Source: JBAXTZ01 sp037129925 (lineage in GTDB: Bacteria > Bacillota > Negativicutes > JBAXTZ01). Taken from it: a DNA stretch of 15,575 bases. Position 1 is the first letter of the stretch. Each line of letters starts with the position of its first letter. Location: NCBI GenBank assembly GCA_037129925.1, contig JBAXTZ010000061.1:1-15575 (forward strand). The letters run 5' to 3'. Positions 1 to 5,547 of the stretch are shown one piece after another. Both the position numbers and the translations under genes were made by a program. The notes below the pieces were generated by a model that was not told where the DNA came from, made no database searches, and worked only from the letters and a program-made list of their open reading frames with translations.

Positions 1-314
1 TGCCGCACCGGCATCCTGTACGCCTAAAGCCCTTTCTCCCAAGTAACTAGCCCGCTCCAGTTTTGCGCGGTCTTTTTGGCGCTGTCTTCTGCTGCTACAA
101 CGGCTTTCTCGAGCGCCTCGCCAATCGAATTTAACATACTAACTTCACTAGTCCATGCACTATCCGGCAATGCGCGTATCGCTGCAGCGCCACGGCACAT
201 ACTTATTCCCAAATCACCATCGCCCGCAGCGCTATCTAGATTGGTCAGCAGTGGCTCGACTTTTTCTAATTCGTCGGCAACGTCAATCTTGTTGAAACAT
301 ATCGCTGATGTCAC
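1..314 (-). pseudogene. DhaL-type dihydroxyacetone kinase subunit, 5' part, frameshifted and cut by the window edge
   Basis: The translated product has the signature of the DhaL/DAK2 domain, the ADP-binding part of PTS-dependent or ATP-dependent dihydroxyacetone-type kinases. Residues 26-36 read LDSAAGDGDLG. The aspartates at 27, 32 and 34 have the spacing of the Mg-nucleotide ligands in this family, and the usual GDGDHG is GDGDLG here. The frame starting at GTG 314 stops at 24-26. The family sequence continues in another frame: from about position 72 down to 1 it reads DRAKLERASYLGERALGVQD, the typical RASYLGER region. The switch lies at a run of five A on the minus strand (73-77), and one missing A would explain it. 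It could be a true pseudogene, a sequencing or assembly indel, or (less likely) a programmed -1 shift on C AAA AAG. The start overlaps the upstream gene by 32 nt and the N-terminus is slightly short, so the true start is uncertain. No DhaK or DhaM partner is visible. Confidence 0.65.
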
Positions 315-1329
315 CCGACAGGTCCGTTCGCAATATGTTGATACTGTGCGATTTCTTCACAGTTGCCGATAGTTTGTTCAGATCGATGCTGGCAAGTGTC
401 GGACTGCTCAATGTTCGAAACGAAATCTTTTTGTTGTCAAGGTCGGTTACAATCGTCCACAACGTGCAACCATGACGAAACCCTGGTGATTCCGAAAGAA
501 TTTGAATAGCGGCAAAACCGTAATTTATTGCTTGGATTGAATTTTTGGGTATTGCGAGATTTTCCCAGTAATAAACACCGCGAACAAAACGGTCGAGCGA
601 ATCAACAGAGCCTGGAATTGCCAAATCACCACCAAACCCGGAGTATCGCTTAAGATATTCAATGGACTGGCCGTAAGTGTTGTTGGTCAGTACCGGAATC
701 GCAGGATTGTAAGTGACTTTTATTTTACCGTCTATAAATTCGACTATCGCCGACACCCCTTGAACATCGTGTAGGAATAAATGAAGTTTGATTTCAACAC
801 CACCAGTCGGTGTAGATGTTACACGATACCGACCGCTGGCCAAATCAGCAAGCGCTTCATCAACGCTTTTACAATTATCAAGCAAGTACTGCATCAGCGA
901 GCCAATGTCCAAGGTATTTCGAGCTGCCTGTTCCGGGAATACAGAGGAAGCCAAAAAATAAGTTCCTACCTTAAGGCCAGCCTGGTTAATGCCATCAACG
1001 CCAGCTCCGTACTCACCATCTTTCGGTGACTGGCTTTTTGCAATGGATAGATTGAATGTTATAGATGCGTATTTGCTCGTCCATTTCAGTGGTTGACAAT
1101 TTTGGGGTGTGTATTGAGCCTGCCCTGCTGTACCTACGGGACTGAATCGTATAAAACCATCGCCGGCGTTATTGAAGTCAAAGTTGCGGGCTGAAACCTT
1201 GACCATGCCGCCCTTGTTTATAAAAACCTCAGAACAAGCCAATGAATCAACAACTAAAATGCAAAGCAAAAGAACAATTAAATTCATTAATCCAATATAT
1301 TTGATTAGTCTCTTCCCAGATCTTACCAT
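283..1329 (-). CDS. Exported choloylglycine hydrolase family protein (linear amide C-N hydrolase, peptidase family C59)
   Basis: This is a 348-residue Ntn-hydrolase. Residues 1-31 form a signal peptide: basic start, hydrophobic stretch about 12-27, and a cut after SLA. Removal exposes Cys32 as the N-terminal nucleophile (CSEVF). Relative to bile salt hydrolases, Arg48 and Asp51 in SARNFDF match the conserved Arg and Asp, VLTNN at 213-217 supplies the Asn, and SLDRF near 244 supplies an Arg. The family cleaves amides such as conjugated bile salts, penicillin V or acyl-homoserine lactones; the substrate cannot be told here. The lack of a leucine at -3 argues against a lipoprotein. The ATG at 1329 has an AAAGGAGG site 5 nt upstream. 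The gene has its own promoter at 1368-1396. The last 32 nt overlap the DhaL-like gene, yet the C-terminus (DLSGDISDMF) looks native for the family. Confidence 0.88.
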   Translation of the reverse strand: MVRSGKRLIKYIGLMNLIVLLLCILVVDSLACSEVFINKGGMVKVSARNFDFNNAGDGFIRFSPVGTAGQAQYTPQNCQPLKWTSKYASITFNLSIAKSQSPKDGEYGAGVDGINQAGLKVGTYFLASSVFPEQAARNTLDIGSLMQYLLDNCKSVDEALADLASGRYRVTSTPTGGVEIKLHLFLHDVQGVSAIVEFIDGKIKVTYNPAIPVLTNNTYGQSIEYLKRYSGFGGDLAIPGSVDSLDRFVRGVYYWENLAIPKNSIQAINYGFAAIQILSESPGFRHGCTLWTIVTDLDNKKISFRTLSSPTLASIDLNKLSATVKKSHSINILRTDLSGDISDMFQQD

Positions 1330-1367
1330 GTGCGCCTCCTTTGTATGGATGTTTTATTAATTACATC

Positions 1368-1404
1368 ATCATAGATACAATGCAACATGATGTCAAGTAC
1401 TTGA
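1368..1404 (-). promoter_or_regulatory. Sigma-A-type promoter of the C59 hydrolase gene, overlapped by a 12-nt palindrome
   Basis: On the minus strand TTGACA (1396-1391) is followed by a 17-nt spacer and TATGAT (1373-1368), close to the consensus, placing the RNA start near 1361 and leaving a leader of about 30 nt. A perfect palindrome, TCAAGTACTTGA, covers 1393-1404 and overlaps the -35 hexamer. That is a usual place for a repressor operator, but the regulator is unknown. Confidence 0.75.
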
Positions 1405-1440
1405 AATTTATTGTGCGGCGCCAGCGCTGAAACCAAAATC

Positions 1441-1464
1441 GTTGTACACATTGTTGTACACAAC
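1441..1464. repeat. Two tandem 12-nt copies of an operator-like motif
   Basis: On the plus strand GTTGTACACATT is followed directly by GTTGTACACAAC. On the minus strand the first unit reads GTTGT-GT-ACAAC, a hyphenated palindrome with 5-nt arms, and the second keeps the ACAAC arm. The pair lies just beyond the U-tract of the tRNA terminator and about 80-100 nt upstream of the predicted start of the C59 transcript, so it may be an upstream regulator site. No regulator is identified. Confidence 0.4.
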
Positions 1465-1499
1465 AAAAAAAGGGCTTACAGCAACAGCTGCAAACCCTT
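1465..1499 (-). terminator. Strong intrinsic terminator behind tRNA-Arg
   Basis: The minus-strand RNA forms a 13-bp stem (AAGGGTTTGCAGC with GCTGTAAGCCCTT, two G-U pairs) with a TGTT loop, followed by seven U (1465-1471). It begins 9 nt after the tRNA CCA end and should end the zinc-ribbon/tRNA transcript before the C59 hydrolase gene. Confidence 0.9.
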
Positions 1500-1507
1500 A
1501 TAATTCT

Positions 1508-1582
1508 TGGTGCGCCCGGCAGGAATCGAACCTGCGCTTTCGGCTCCGGAGGCCGACGCTCTATCCCCTGAGCTACGGGCGC
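1508..1582 (-). tRNA. tRNA-Arg (anticodon CCG), CCA encoded
   Basis: Reading the minus strand, the acceptor GCGCCCG (1582-1576) pairs with CGGGCGC. A D-arm GCTC...GAGC follows, then an anticodon stem TCGGC/GCCGA around loop CTCCGGA, giving anticodon CCG. The T-arm is GCAGG-TTCGATT-CCTGC. Discriminator A is at 1511 and CCA is encoded at 1510-1508. All four arms pair, so this is an intact tRNA for CGG codons. It begins 4 nt after the stop codon of the zinc-ribbon gene, so both are probably on one transcript and the tRNA is cut out by RNase P. Confidence 0.97.
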
Positions 1583-1586
1583 GATA

Positions 1587-1946
1587 CTAGCTAACGATTG
1601 AGTTACATTTTGGACAAGCGCTCTTGTCAAACGGCACTTCGGCGCCACACATCTGACAGTACATTACCGGTTTTTTGTAGCCGGATACACTATCAGGTTT
1701 GGCTTCGACTTCCGGCATCACCTCGGCTTGGATGTCAATCGTGTTGTCATCCTGCGGCGGTTTAACGCTTTTTTTGCCAATGAAGAAATATCCGGCAACT
1801 ACCAACAGTGACATTGGCAACGGAATTACCACCGTACCTAAAGTCCACATCAATATTCGCATCTGCGGCATTCCGATTTTCTTGGCGTCACTATATACCC
1901 AATAAGCTATTGCCAATTGAATTACTAAAACTAAAATACTACTCAT
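1587..1946 (-). CDS. Small membrane protein with C-terminal zinc ribbon, function unknown
   Basis: This 119-residue protein has two hydrophobic segments (about 2-18 and 31-57). A polar linker of roughly 35 residues rich in Asp, Glu and Pro follows, then a C-terminal zinc ribbon with Cys97-x2-Cys100 and Cys111-x2-Cys114 (YCQMCGAEVP...CPKCNS). The ribbon would sit on the cytoplasmic side if the two segments form a hairpin; this is inferred. I do not recognise a named family. Such short two-helix proteins with zinc ribbons are common hypothetical proteins in Bacillota. A GAGGG site lies 4 nt before the ATG. Its promoter is at 1988-1993, and tRNA-Arg follows after 4 nt. Confidence 0.8.
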   Translation of the reverse strand: MSSILVLVIQLAIAYWVYSDAKKIGMPQMRILMWTLGTVVIPLPMSLLVVAGYFFIGKKSVKPPQDDNTIDIQAEVMPEVEAKPDSVSGYKKPVMYCQMCGAEVPFDKSACPKCNSIVS

Positions 1947-1968
1947 ATACCCTCAAAATTAACATATT

Positions 1969-1996
1969 TAGCGTTACGCTAGAATACATTATACCA
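1969..1996 (-). promoter_or_regulatory. Extended -10 promoter with a start-site palindrome, upstream of the zinc-ribbon gene
   Basis: On the minus strand TGGTATAAT contains a perfect -10 box (1993-1988) and the TG of an extended -10 element. A TTGACA (2006-2001) is only 7 nt away and cannot be its normal -35. Right at the predicted RNA start lies TAGCGT-A-ACGCTA (1969-1981), a perfect inverted repeat with a one-base centre, which suggests an operator. The transcript would carry the zinc-ribbon gene and tRNA-Arg. Confidence 0.65.
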
Positions 1997-2011
1997 GACC
2001 TGTCAAATTTT

Positions 2012-2058
2012 GGGATATTCGGGGAGTTAGGGGATAGGGTATGGGGTATTGGGGATGG
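2012..2058 (+). repeat. G-rich repeat R1 (six G tracts), between deoB and the zinc-ribbon gene
   Basis: The plus strand carries six runs of three or four G with short loops (for example TAGGGTATGGGG at 2035-2046), fitting the pattern of a DNA G-quadruplex. It starts 6 nt after the deoB stop. The deoB transcript reads the other strand, so its 3' end is extremely C-rich with almost no G over about 50 nt, as in Rho loading sites. No hairpin terminator is seen for deoB. The 12-mer TAGGGTATGGGG recurs inverted in R2 at 4835-4846. Confidence 0.6.
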
Positions 2059-2063
2059 TGTTG

Positions 2064-3245
2064 CTAGGCGATTTGTTTATAGAAACTTTCGCCGTCAGGC
2101 AACTTCGGCAAATCAAAATTCTCAATAATAGTCGCGGCGACATCGGCGAACGAATTGCGGATGCCAAGATCAATCAGACCAATATGCTTGTGATATACCA
2201 GCAACGGCACATATTCACGGGTGTGATCGGTTCCGGTAAATGTCGGATCACAACCATGGTCAGCGGTTATGAACAATAAGTCGCTATCAGTCATGTCCGC
2301 TTTAATAGTATTTAACGCGCCATCAAACCATTCCAATTCCTTGGCATACTTATGCGGATCACGGCGATGACCATATAACATATCAAAATCTACTAGATTG
2401 ACAAATATCAGCCCTTTATCATTTTGTTTTTGTTTCATAAAGTCGAGCATTACTTCCAGACCGTGAATATCGCCTTTGGTAGATTTGGTTTCACTAACAC
2501 CAACGCCGTCGAAAATATCAAAAATCTTGCCCACGCCGACAGTCATGTAGCCAGCGTCCTGTAACTCGTCCATCATCGTCCGTTTAGGTGGACGCATACT
2601 ATAGTCGTGACGGTTAGAAGTACGATTATATACGCCATTTCCACCATTGAACGGACGGGCAATTATGCGACCGCAAGCGTGCTTGCCAATCATAACTTTT
2701 TCACGGGCGATTTTACACAATTCATACAACCGCGGTAGGGGTATAACATCTTCATGGGCAGCAATCTGGAACACACTGTCGGCAGAGGTATATACTATCG
2801 GGAAACCAGTCCGCATATGCTCATCACCCAGTTCAGTTATGATTTCCGTACCAGAAGCGGCTTTGTTGCCGAGAATGCCTTTCTCGCCAGTTTCACGCAA
2901 AAACGCTTCGAGAACGTCTTCAGGGAAACCATTTTCGGTGTAATACGGGAAAGCGAAATCCATTGGTGAACCGGCAATTTCCCAATGCCCGCCGGTAGTA
3001 TCTTTGCAGGGTGACACTTCGGCCATTTTACCGTAAGCGCCAACTGCGGCTTTGTTAGGATCAACGCCGGTTATTTCGGCAATGCGCCCCAAGCCCATTC
3101 TTTCCATATTAGGGACCGCAATTCCACCGACGGCTTTGGCTAAATTGGGAATAGTACTTGCACCGACATCGCCATAATCGGCAGCATCCGGCATTGCGCC
3201 GACTCCGGCGCTGTCTAAGACTACAATAATTGCTCTGTTAAACAT
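2064..3245 (-). CDS. deoB: Phosphopentomutase
   Basis: DeoB interconverts (deoxy)ribose 1-phosphate and 5-phosphate in nucleoside salvage, using two Mn ions and a phosphothreonine, in the cytoplasm. The 393-residue product is full length and alignable throughout. N-terminal VVLDSAGVGAMPDA holds metal ligand Asp11. CKDTTGGHWE holds the phosphorylated Thr (Thr83 by alignment with the Bacillus enzyme). GNKAASGTEI, TRTSNRHDY-like RTSNRHDY, NLVDFDMLYGHRRDP and TADHGCDPTFTGTDHTRE follow. A small oddity is Gly where the family has Thr in KDT(T/M)TGHWE. The ATG at 3245 is preferred over an in-frame TTG one codon earlier because GGAGG lies 6 nt before it. It follows xerD by 131 nt, the same order as in Bacillus (xerD-drm). 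A purine nucleoside phosphorylase gene, the usual neighbour, is absent. A C-rich 3' region follows instead of a hairpin terminator. Confidence 0.97.
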   Translation of the reverse strand: MFNRAIIVVLDSAGVGAMPDAADYGDVGASTIPNLAKAVGGIAVPNMERMGLGRIAEITGVDPNKAAVGAYGKMAEVSPCKDTTGGHWEIAGSPMDFAFPYYTENGFPEDVLEAFLRETGEKGILGNKAASGTEIITELGDEHMRTGFPIVYTSADSVFQIAAHEDVIPLPRLYELCKIAREKVMIGKHACGRIIARPFNGGNGVYNRTSNRHDYSMRPPKRTMMDELQDAGYMTVGVGKIFDIFDGVGVSETKSTKGDIHGLEVMLDFMKQKQNDKGLIFVNLVDFDMLYGHRRDPHKYAKELEWFDGALNTIKADMTDSDLLFITADHGCDPTFTGTDHTREYVPLLVYHKHIGLIDLGIRNSFADVAATIIENFDLPKLPDGESFYKQIA

Positions 3246-3319
3246 CAAATACCTCCAAATAAGTTTGTAGTAATATATTTCGACGTGATTATGATAAATT
3301 CCTGCTTGCGAAAATTATT

Positions 3320-3339
3320 TCTGTACAGATTTTACACAA
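3320..3339. promoter_or_regulatory. Palindrome in the xerD-deoB gap, possible deoB operator
   Basis: The 131-nt gap before deoB holds TCTGTACAGA, a perfect 10-nt palindrome (3320-3329). Adjacent to it is TTGTGTAAAAT on the minus strand (3339-3329), an 11-mer also found upstream of the lipase-like gene at 12245-12255. I see no convincing -35/-10 pair, so a separate deoB promoter is unproven. Confidence 0.3.
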
Positions 3340-3376
3340 CTGCATATTGAAGCGTTGCCATTGATGAAAACGGGCA

Positions 3377-4282
3377 TCACGCCCGCGGATGCGCGCTATT
3401 ATAAATTTCTCGCAACCGCTTGCGGGACACAAACGTATATATTTGCGTTGAGGAAATATCCACGTGTCCTAGCAGTTCCTGAACAATCCGCAAATCCGCG
3501 CCGGCATCGAGTAAATGGGTAGCGAACGAATGACGAAAAGTATGCGGAGTGATGACTTTATCGATTCCGGCATTCAAGGCATGGGCTTTAAGAATTTTCC
3601 AAAACCCTTGCCTGGTCATCCGCGTGCCGCGCACACTCAAAAATAACGCGTCGGTGGCTTTGGTTTTGTGAAAGCTGCCGCGAGCTTCGTTCAAATAACG
3701 CTTCAGCCAATTTAACGCGATGCCGCCGATTGGCACAATCCGCTCTTTAGCACCTTTGCCAAATACCCGCACGAAGCGCATATCATAGTTGATTTTCGAA
3801 CAATCGATACCGATAAGTTCCGAAACGCGAATTCCTGTAGCATACAGCGTTTCGAGCATTGCCCGGTCGCGAATGCCATATATATCGGTTGTATCAATGG
3901 CCTTCAATATTAACACGACATCTTCCAGCGAAATGGCTTTTGGCAACCGCTGAATTCCTTTGGGCGTTTCAAAAACTGCCGATGGATCACGGTCAATGAT
4001 TCGTTCATAGACCAGAAATTTGCAAAACGATTTAATTGCCGCCAAATGCCGGGAAATTGTCGCAACTGCCAACCCTTTGGTCAATAGCAAGTTTAAATAA
4101 CCAAAAATAGCCTGCTTGCTAATCGCAGTCAAAGCGTCACTGTCTAACGTAACCACAAAATCAGTCAAATCGAACCGATAAGAAACAATCGTGTTGTCCG
4201 CCAGTCCGCGTTCAATATTTAAGTAGTCAAGAAACATTTTGATATAACCGTGCAAAATTTGCCGATTAGCAACTTCAATCAC
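3377..4282 (-). CDS. xerD: Site-specific tyrosine recombinase, XerD type
   Basis: XerD acts with XerC at the dif site near the terminus to resolve chromosome dimers. The 301-residue product has an N-terminal SAM-like core-binding domain (about 10-95, FLDYLNIERGLADNTIVSY) and a C-terminal catalytic domain. The catalytic set is complete: Arg152 (TGIRVSEL), Lys176 (FGKGAKER), His247 and Arg250 (HTFRHSFATHLL), His273 (LGHVDI) and Tyr282 (QIYT). Its housekeeping identity rests on length, lack of nearby attachment repeats, and the nudF-xerD-deoB order shared with other Bacillota. The GTG start at 4282 begins 3 nt after the nudF stop, implying translational coupling; the ribosome site is weak. A TTG ten codons in, or ATG at 4237, are alternatives. 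XerC cannot be excluded by sequence alone. Confidence 0.92.
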   Translation of the reverse strand: MIEVANRQILHGYIKMFLDYLNIERGLADNTIVSYRFDLTDFVVTLDSDALTAISKQAIFGYLNLLLTKGLAVATISRHLAAIKSFCKFLVYERIIDRDPSAVFETPKGIQRLPKAISLEDVVLILKAIDTTDIYGIRDRAMLETLYATGIRVSELIGIDCSKINYDMRFVRVFGKGAKERIVPIGGIALNWLKRYLNEARGSFHKTKATDALFLSVRGTRMTRQGFWKILKAHALNAGIDKVITPHTFRHSFATHLLDAGADLRIVQELLGHVDISSTQIYTFVSRKRLREIYNSAHPRA

Positions 4283-4285
4283 ACG

Positions 4286-4807
4286 CTATATTCCAACCAT
4301 CATCAACGCCACCAGCGATTTGGCATCAGATAACTCACCACTCTGGATCAACTGCCTTAGCTGAGTGCGCGATAATATTTCGACATTGACGAACTCATCT
4401 TCATCCAGATTCTGTTGTTTGAAGTGCAAATTTTCGGCGACATACAGATGAATCAATTCATCGGAAAATCCCGGGGTGGTATGAATGGCGATGAGTTTAC
4501 GAATAGTTCCGGTATAACCGGTTTCTTCTTCTAACTCACGCAGCGCGCAAGCTTCCGGTTGCTCACCGCAATCAAGCTTACCAGCCGGAATTTCCAAGAT
4601 ATCTTTGCTGATTGGATAGCGGAACTGCCGCACCATTACGATATCGCCGTTCGGCAACACCGGCACTACCGCGACCGCCCCAGGATGGCGGACAATCTCG
4701 CGCTTGGCCGAGTTGCCATTTGGCAATTCAACATTATCATGTTGCAACGTCAATATTTTTCCCTCGAATAAAGTTTCACCGTCAATGCGTTTTTCTTCAA
4801 GTATCAT
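4286..4807 (-). CDS. nudF: ADP-ribose pyrophosphatase (NUDIX hydrolase)
   Basis: NudF hydrolyses ADP-ribose to AMP and ribose 5-phosphate, clearing a reactive NAD breakdown product. The 173-residue protein has a complete Nudix box at 76-98: Gly76, Glu82, Arg90-Glu91, Glu94-Glu95, Gly97. Upstream, LEEKRIDGETLFEGKI and ELPNGNSAKREIVRHPGAVAVV are typical of the ADP-ribose pyrophosphatase subfamily, and TTPGFSDELIHLYVAENL follows the box. I chose ATG 4807 because GGAGGG lies 3 nt before it and the family starts there. An in-frame ATG at 4840 would add 11 Gly-rich residues encoded by a G-rich repeat and has no ribosome site. The leader is G-tract rich (see R2). The stop is followed after 3 nt by the xerD start. 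Confidence 0.94.
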   Translation of the reverse strand: MILEEKRIDGETLFEGKILTLQHDNVELPNGNSAKREIVRHPGAVAVVPVLPNGDIVMVRQFRYPISKDILEIPAGKLDCGEQPEACALRELEEETGYTGTIRKLIAIHTTPGFSDELIHLYVAENLHFKQQNLDEDEFVNVEILSRTQLRQLIQSGELSDAKSLVALMMVGI

Positions 4808-4810
4808 CTT

Positions 4811-4862
4811 CCCTCCATCAACCCCTAATCCATGCCCCATACCCTAAACCCTTAACCTTCAA
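4811..4862 (-). repeat. G-rich repeat R2 in the nudF leader
   Basis: On the minus (coding) strand the 64 nt between the P-loop gene and nudF hold GGG, GGG, GGGG and GGGG tracts separated by short AT-rich spacers, ending in GGAGGG, which serves as the nudF ribosome site. The 12-mer TAGGGTATGGGG (4846-4835) matches R1. Four tracts with loops of 4, 3 and 9 nt could fold as a loose G-quadruplex in the mRNA, next to the ribosome site. Confidence 0.55.
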
Positions 4863-4871
4863 CCACTACTC

Positions 4872-5531
4872 CTACTTAATATAGTTAAAATGCCGTTGCA
4901 AATAATAAATCGGATAGTCCACAGCAATCGCATCTGCCCGTAACCATTCCGGCAACACTATGAACTTCAACGGCAGCCCGGACTGCAGCGCGGCTGCCTC
5001 GATTTGGGCAAGTCCGGCGAGCGCGATTTCACTATTGGTAATTTCCGCCAAATTGCAGTTGCAGACGATGCCGGTTATCAGTAACCCGGTTCGGGATTGG
5101 AGCGCTGCTATTTCGGCAACGATTTCCGCGGTAATTTTCGAAAATGGTCGAAAGGTATTGACGACCAGTAATACATCAGCCGTAGCAGCATTTAACAATT
5201 GCGAATACTGACCGATAGTTATCGCCGAATCGCCACCGCCGACATCAAATACTGCAAAATTGTCACCATGAATGACTTGCGGTATCATCTGGGGCAGCAC
5301 CCGCAATTCCAAATGGTCAAAGCTTTGCGGTGAACCGACCACCTTCACTCCATGTTCAGCCAGTAATTCTCGAAAATCGCGGCTACTATTCATCGGTTTG
5401 GCGATGTCCAAATCAACCAGCGTTCGTTGCTCGCGAATGGCCGCGTTTAGCGCCAATTCCGATTTACCACTACCAAATTCACCGACCAGCACTGCAAATT
5501 TTCTAGTCGATATTTTACTTAATTCTTTCAT
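4872..5531 (-). CDS. P-loop ATPase of unknown function, linked to butyrate kinase
   Basis: The 219-residue cytoplasmic protein has a Walker A motif GEFGSGKSE (17-25), an early strand ending in DLDIAKP (Asp40, Asp42), and a Walker-B-like strand FAVFDVGGGD (92-101). VLLVVNTFRP follows, then ITGIVCNCNLAEIT, where an Asn-rich base-recognition loop would lie. This layout is that of small SIMIBI/MinD-CobQ-like NTPases. I do not know a demonstrated function. From memory, similar ATP-binding proteins sit near genes for 2-oxoacid:ferredoxin oxidoreductases and butyrate kinase in anaerobic Bacillota, which would suggest an accessory or assembly role; this is inference. It follows buk by 16 nt with a weak ribosome site (AGAAAG) and is probably translated from the same mRNA. 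Confidence 0.8.
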   Translation of the reverse strand: MKELSKISTRKFAVLVGEFGSGKSELALNAAIREQRTLVDLDIAKPMNSSRDFRELLAEHGVKVVGSPQSFDHLELRVLPQMIPQVIHGDNFAVFDVGGGDSAITIGQYSQLLNAATADVLLVVNTFRPFSKITAEIVAEIAALQSRTGLLITGIVCNCNLAEITNSEIALAGLAQIEAAALQSGLPLKFIVLPEWLRADAIAVDYPIYYLQRHFNYIK

Positions 5532-5547
5532 TTTCTCATTCTTTCTG

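Noticed and set aside
1441..1464. Tandem 12-mers as the start of a CRISPR array
   Set aside because: There are only two adjoining copies without spacers, and no cas genes are present.
1508..1582. tRNA-Arg as an integration site
   Set aside because: No integrase is adjacent to it and I found no second copy of the tRNA 3' end in the window.
1361..1648. A 95-residue minus-strand open frame containing QGIERRPPEPKAQVRFLPGAP
   Set aside because: This is the well-known false translation of the tRNA-Arg gene, which fully explains the stretch.
2001..2006. TTGACA as the -35 of the zinc-ribbon promoter
   Set aside because: It is only 7 nt from TATAAT, far too close for sigma-A; the extended -10 is the better explanation.
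3377..4282. Tyrosine recombinase as an integrase of a mobile element
   Set aside because: Length, motif set and the nudF-xerD-deoB order point to housekeeping XerD, and no attachment repeats, excisionase or phage genes are nearby.
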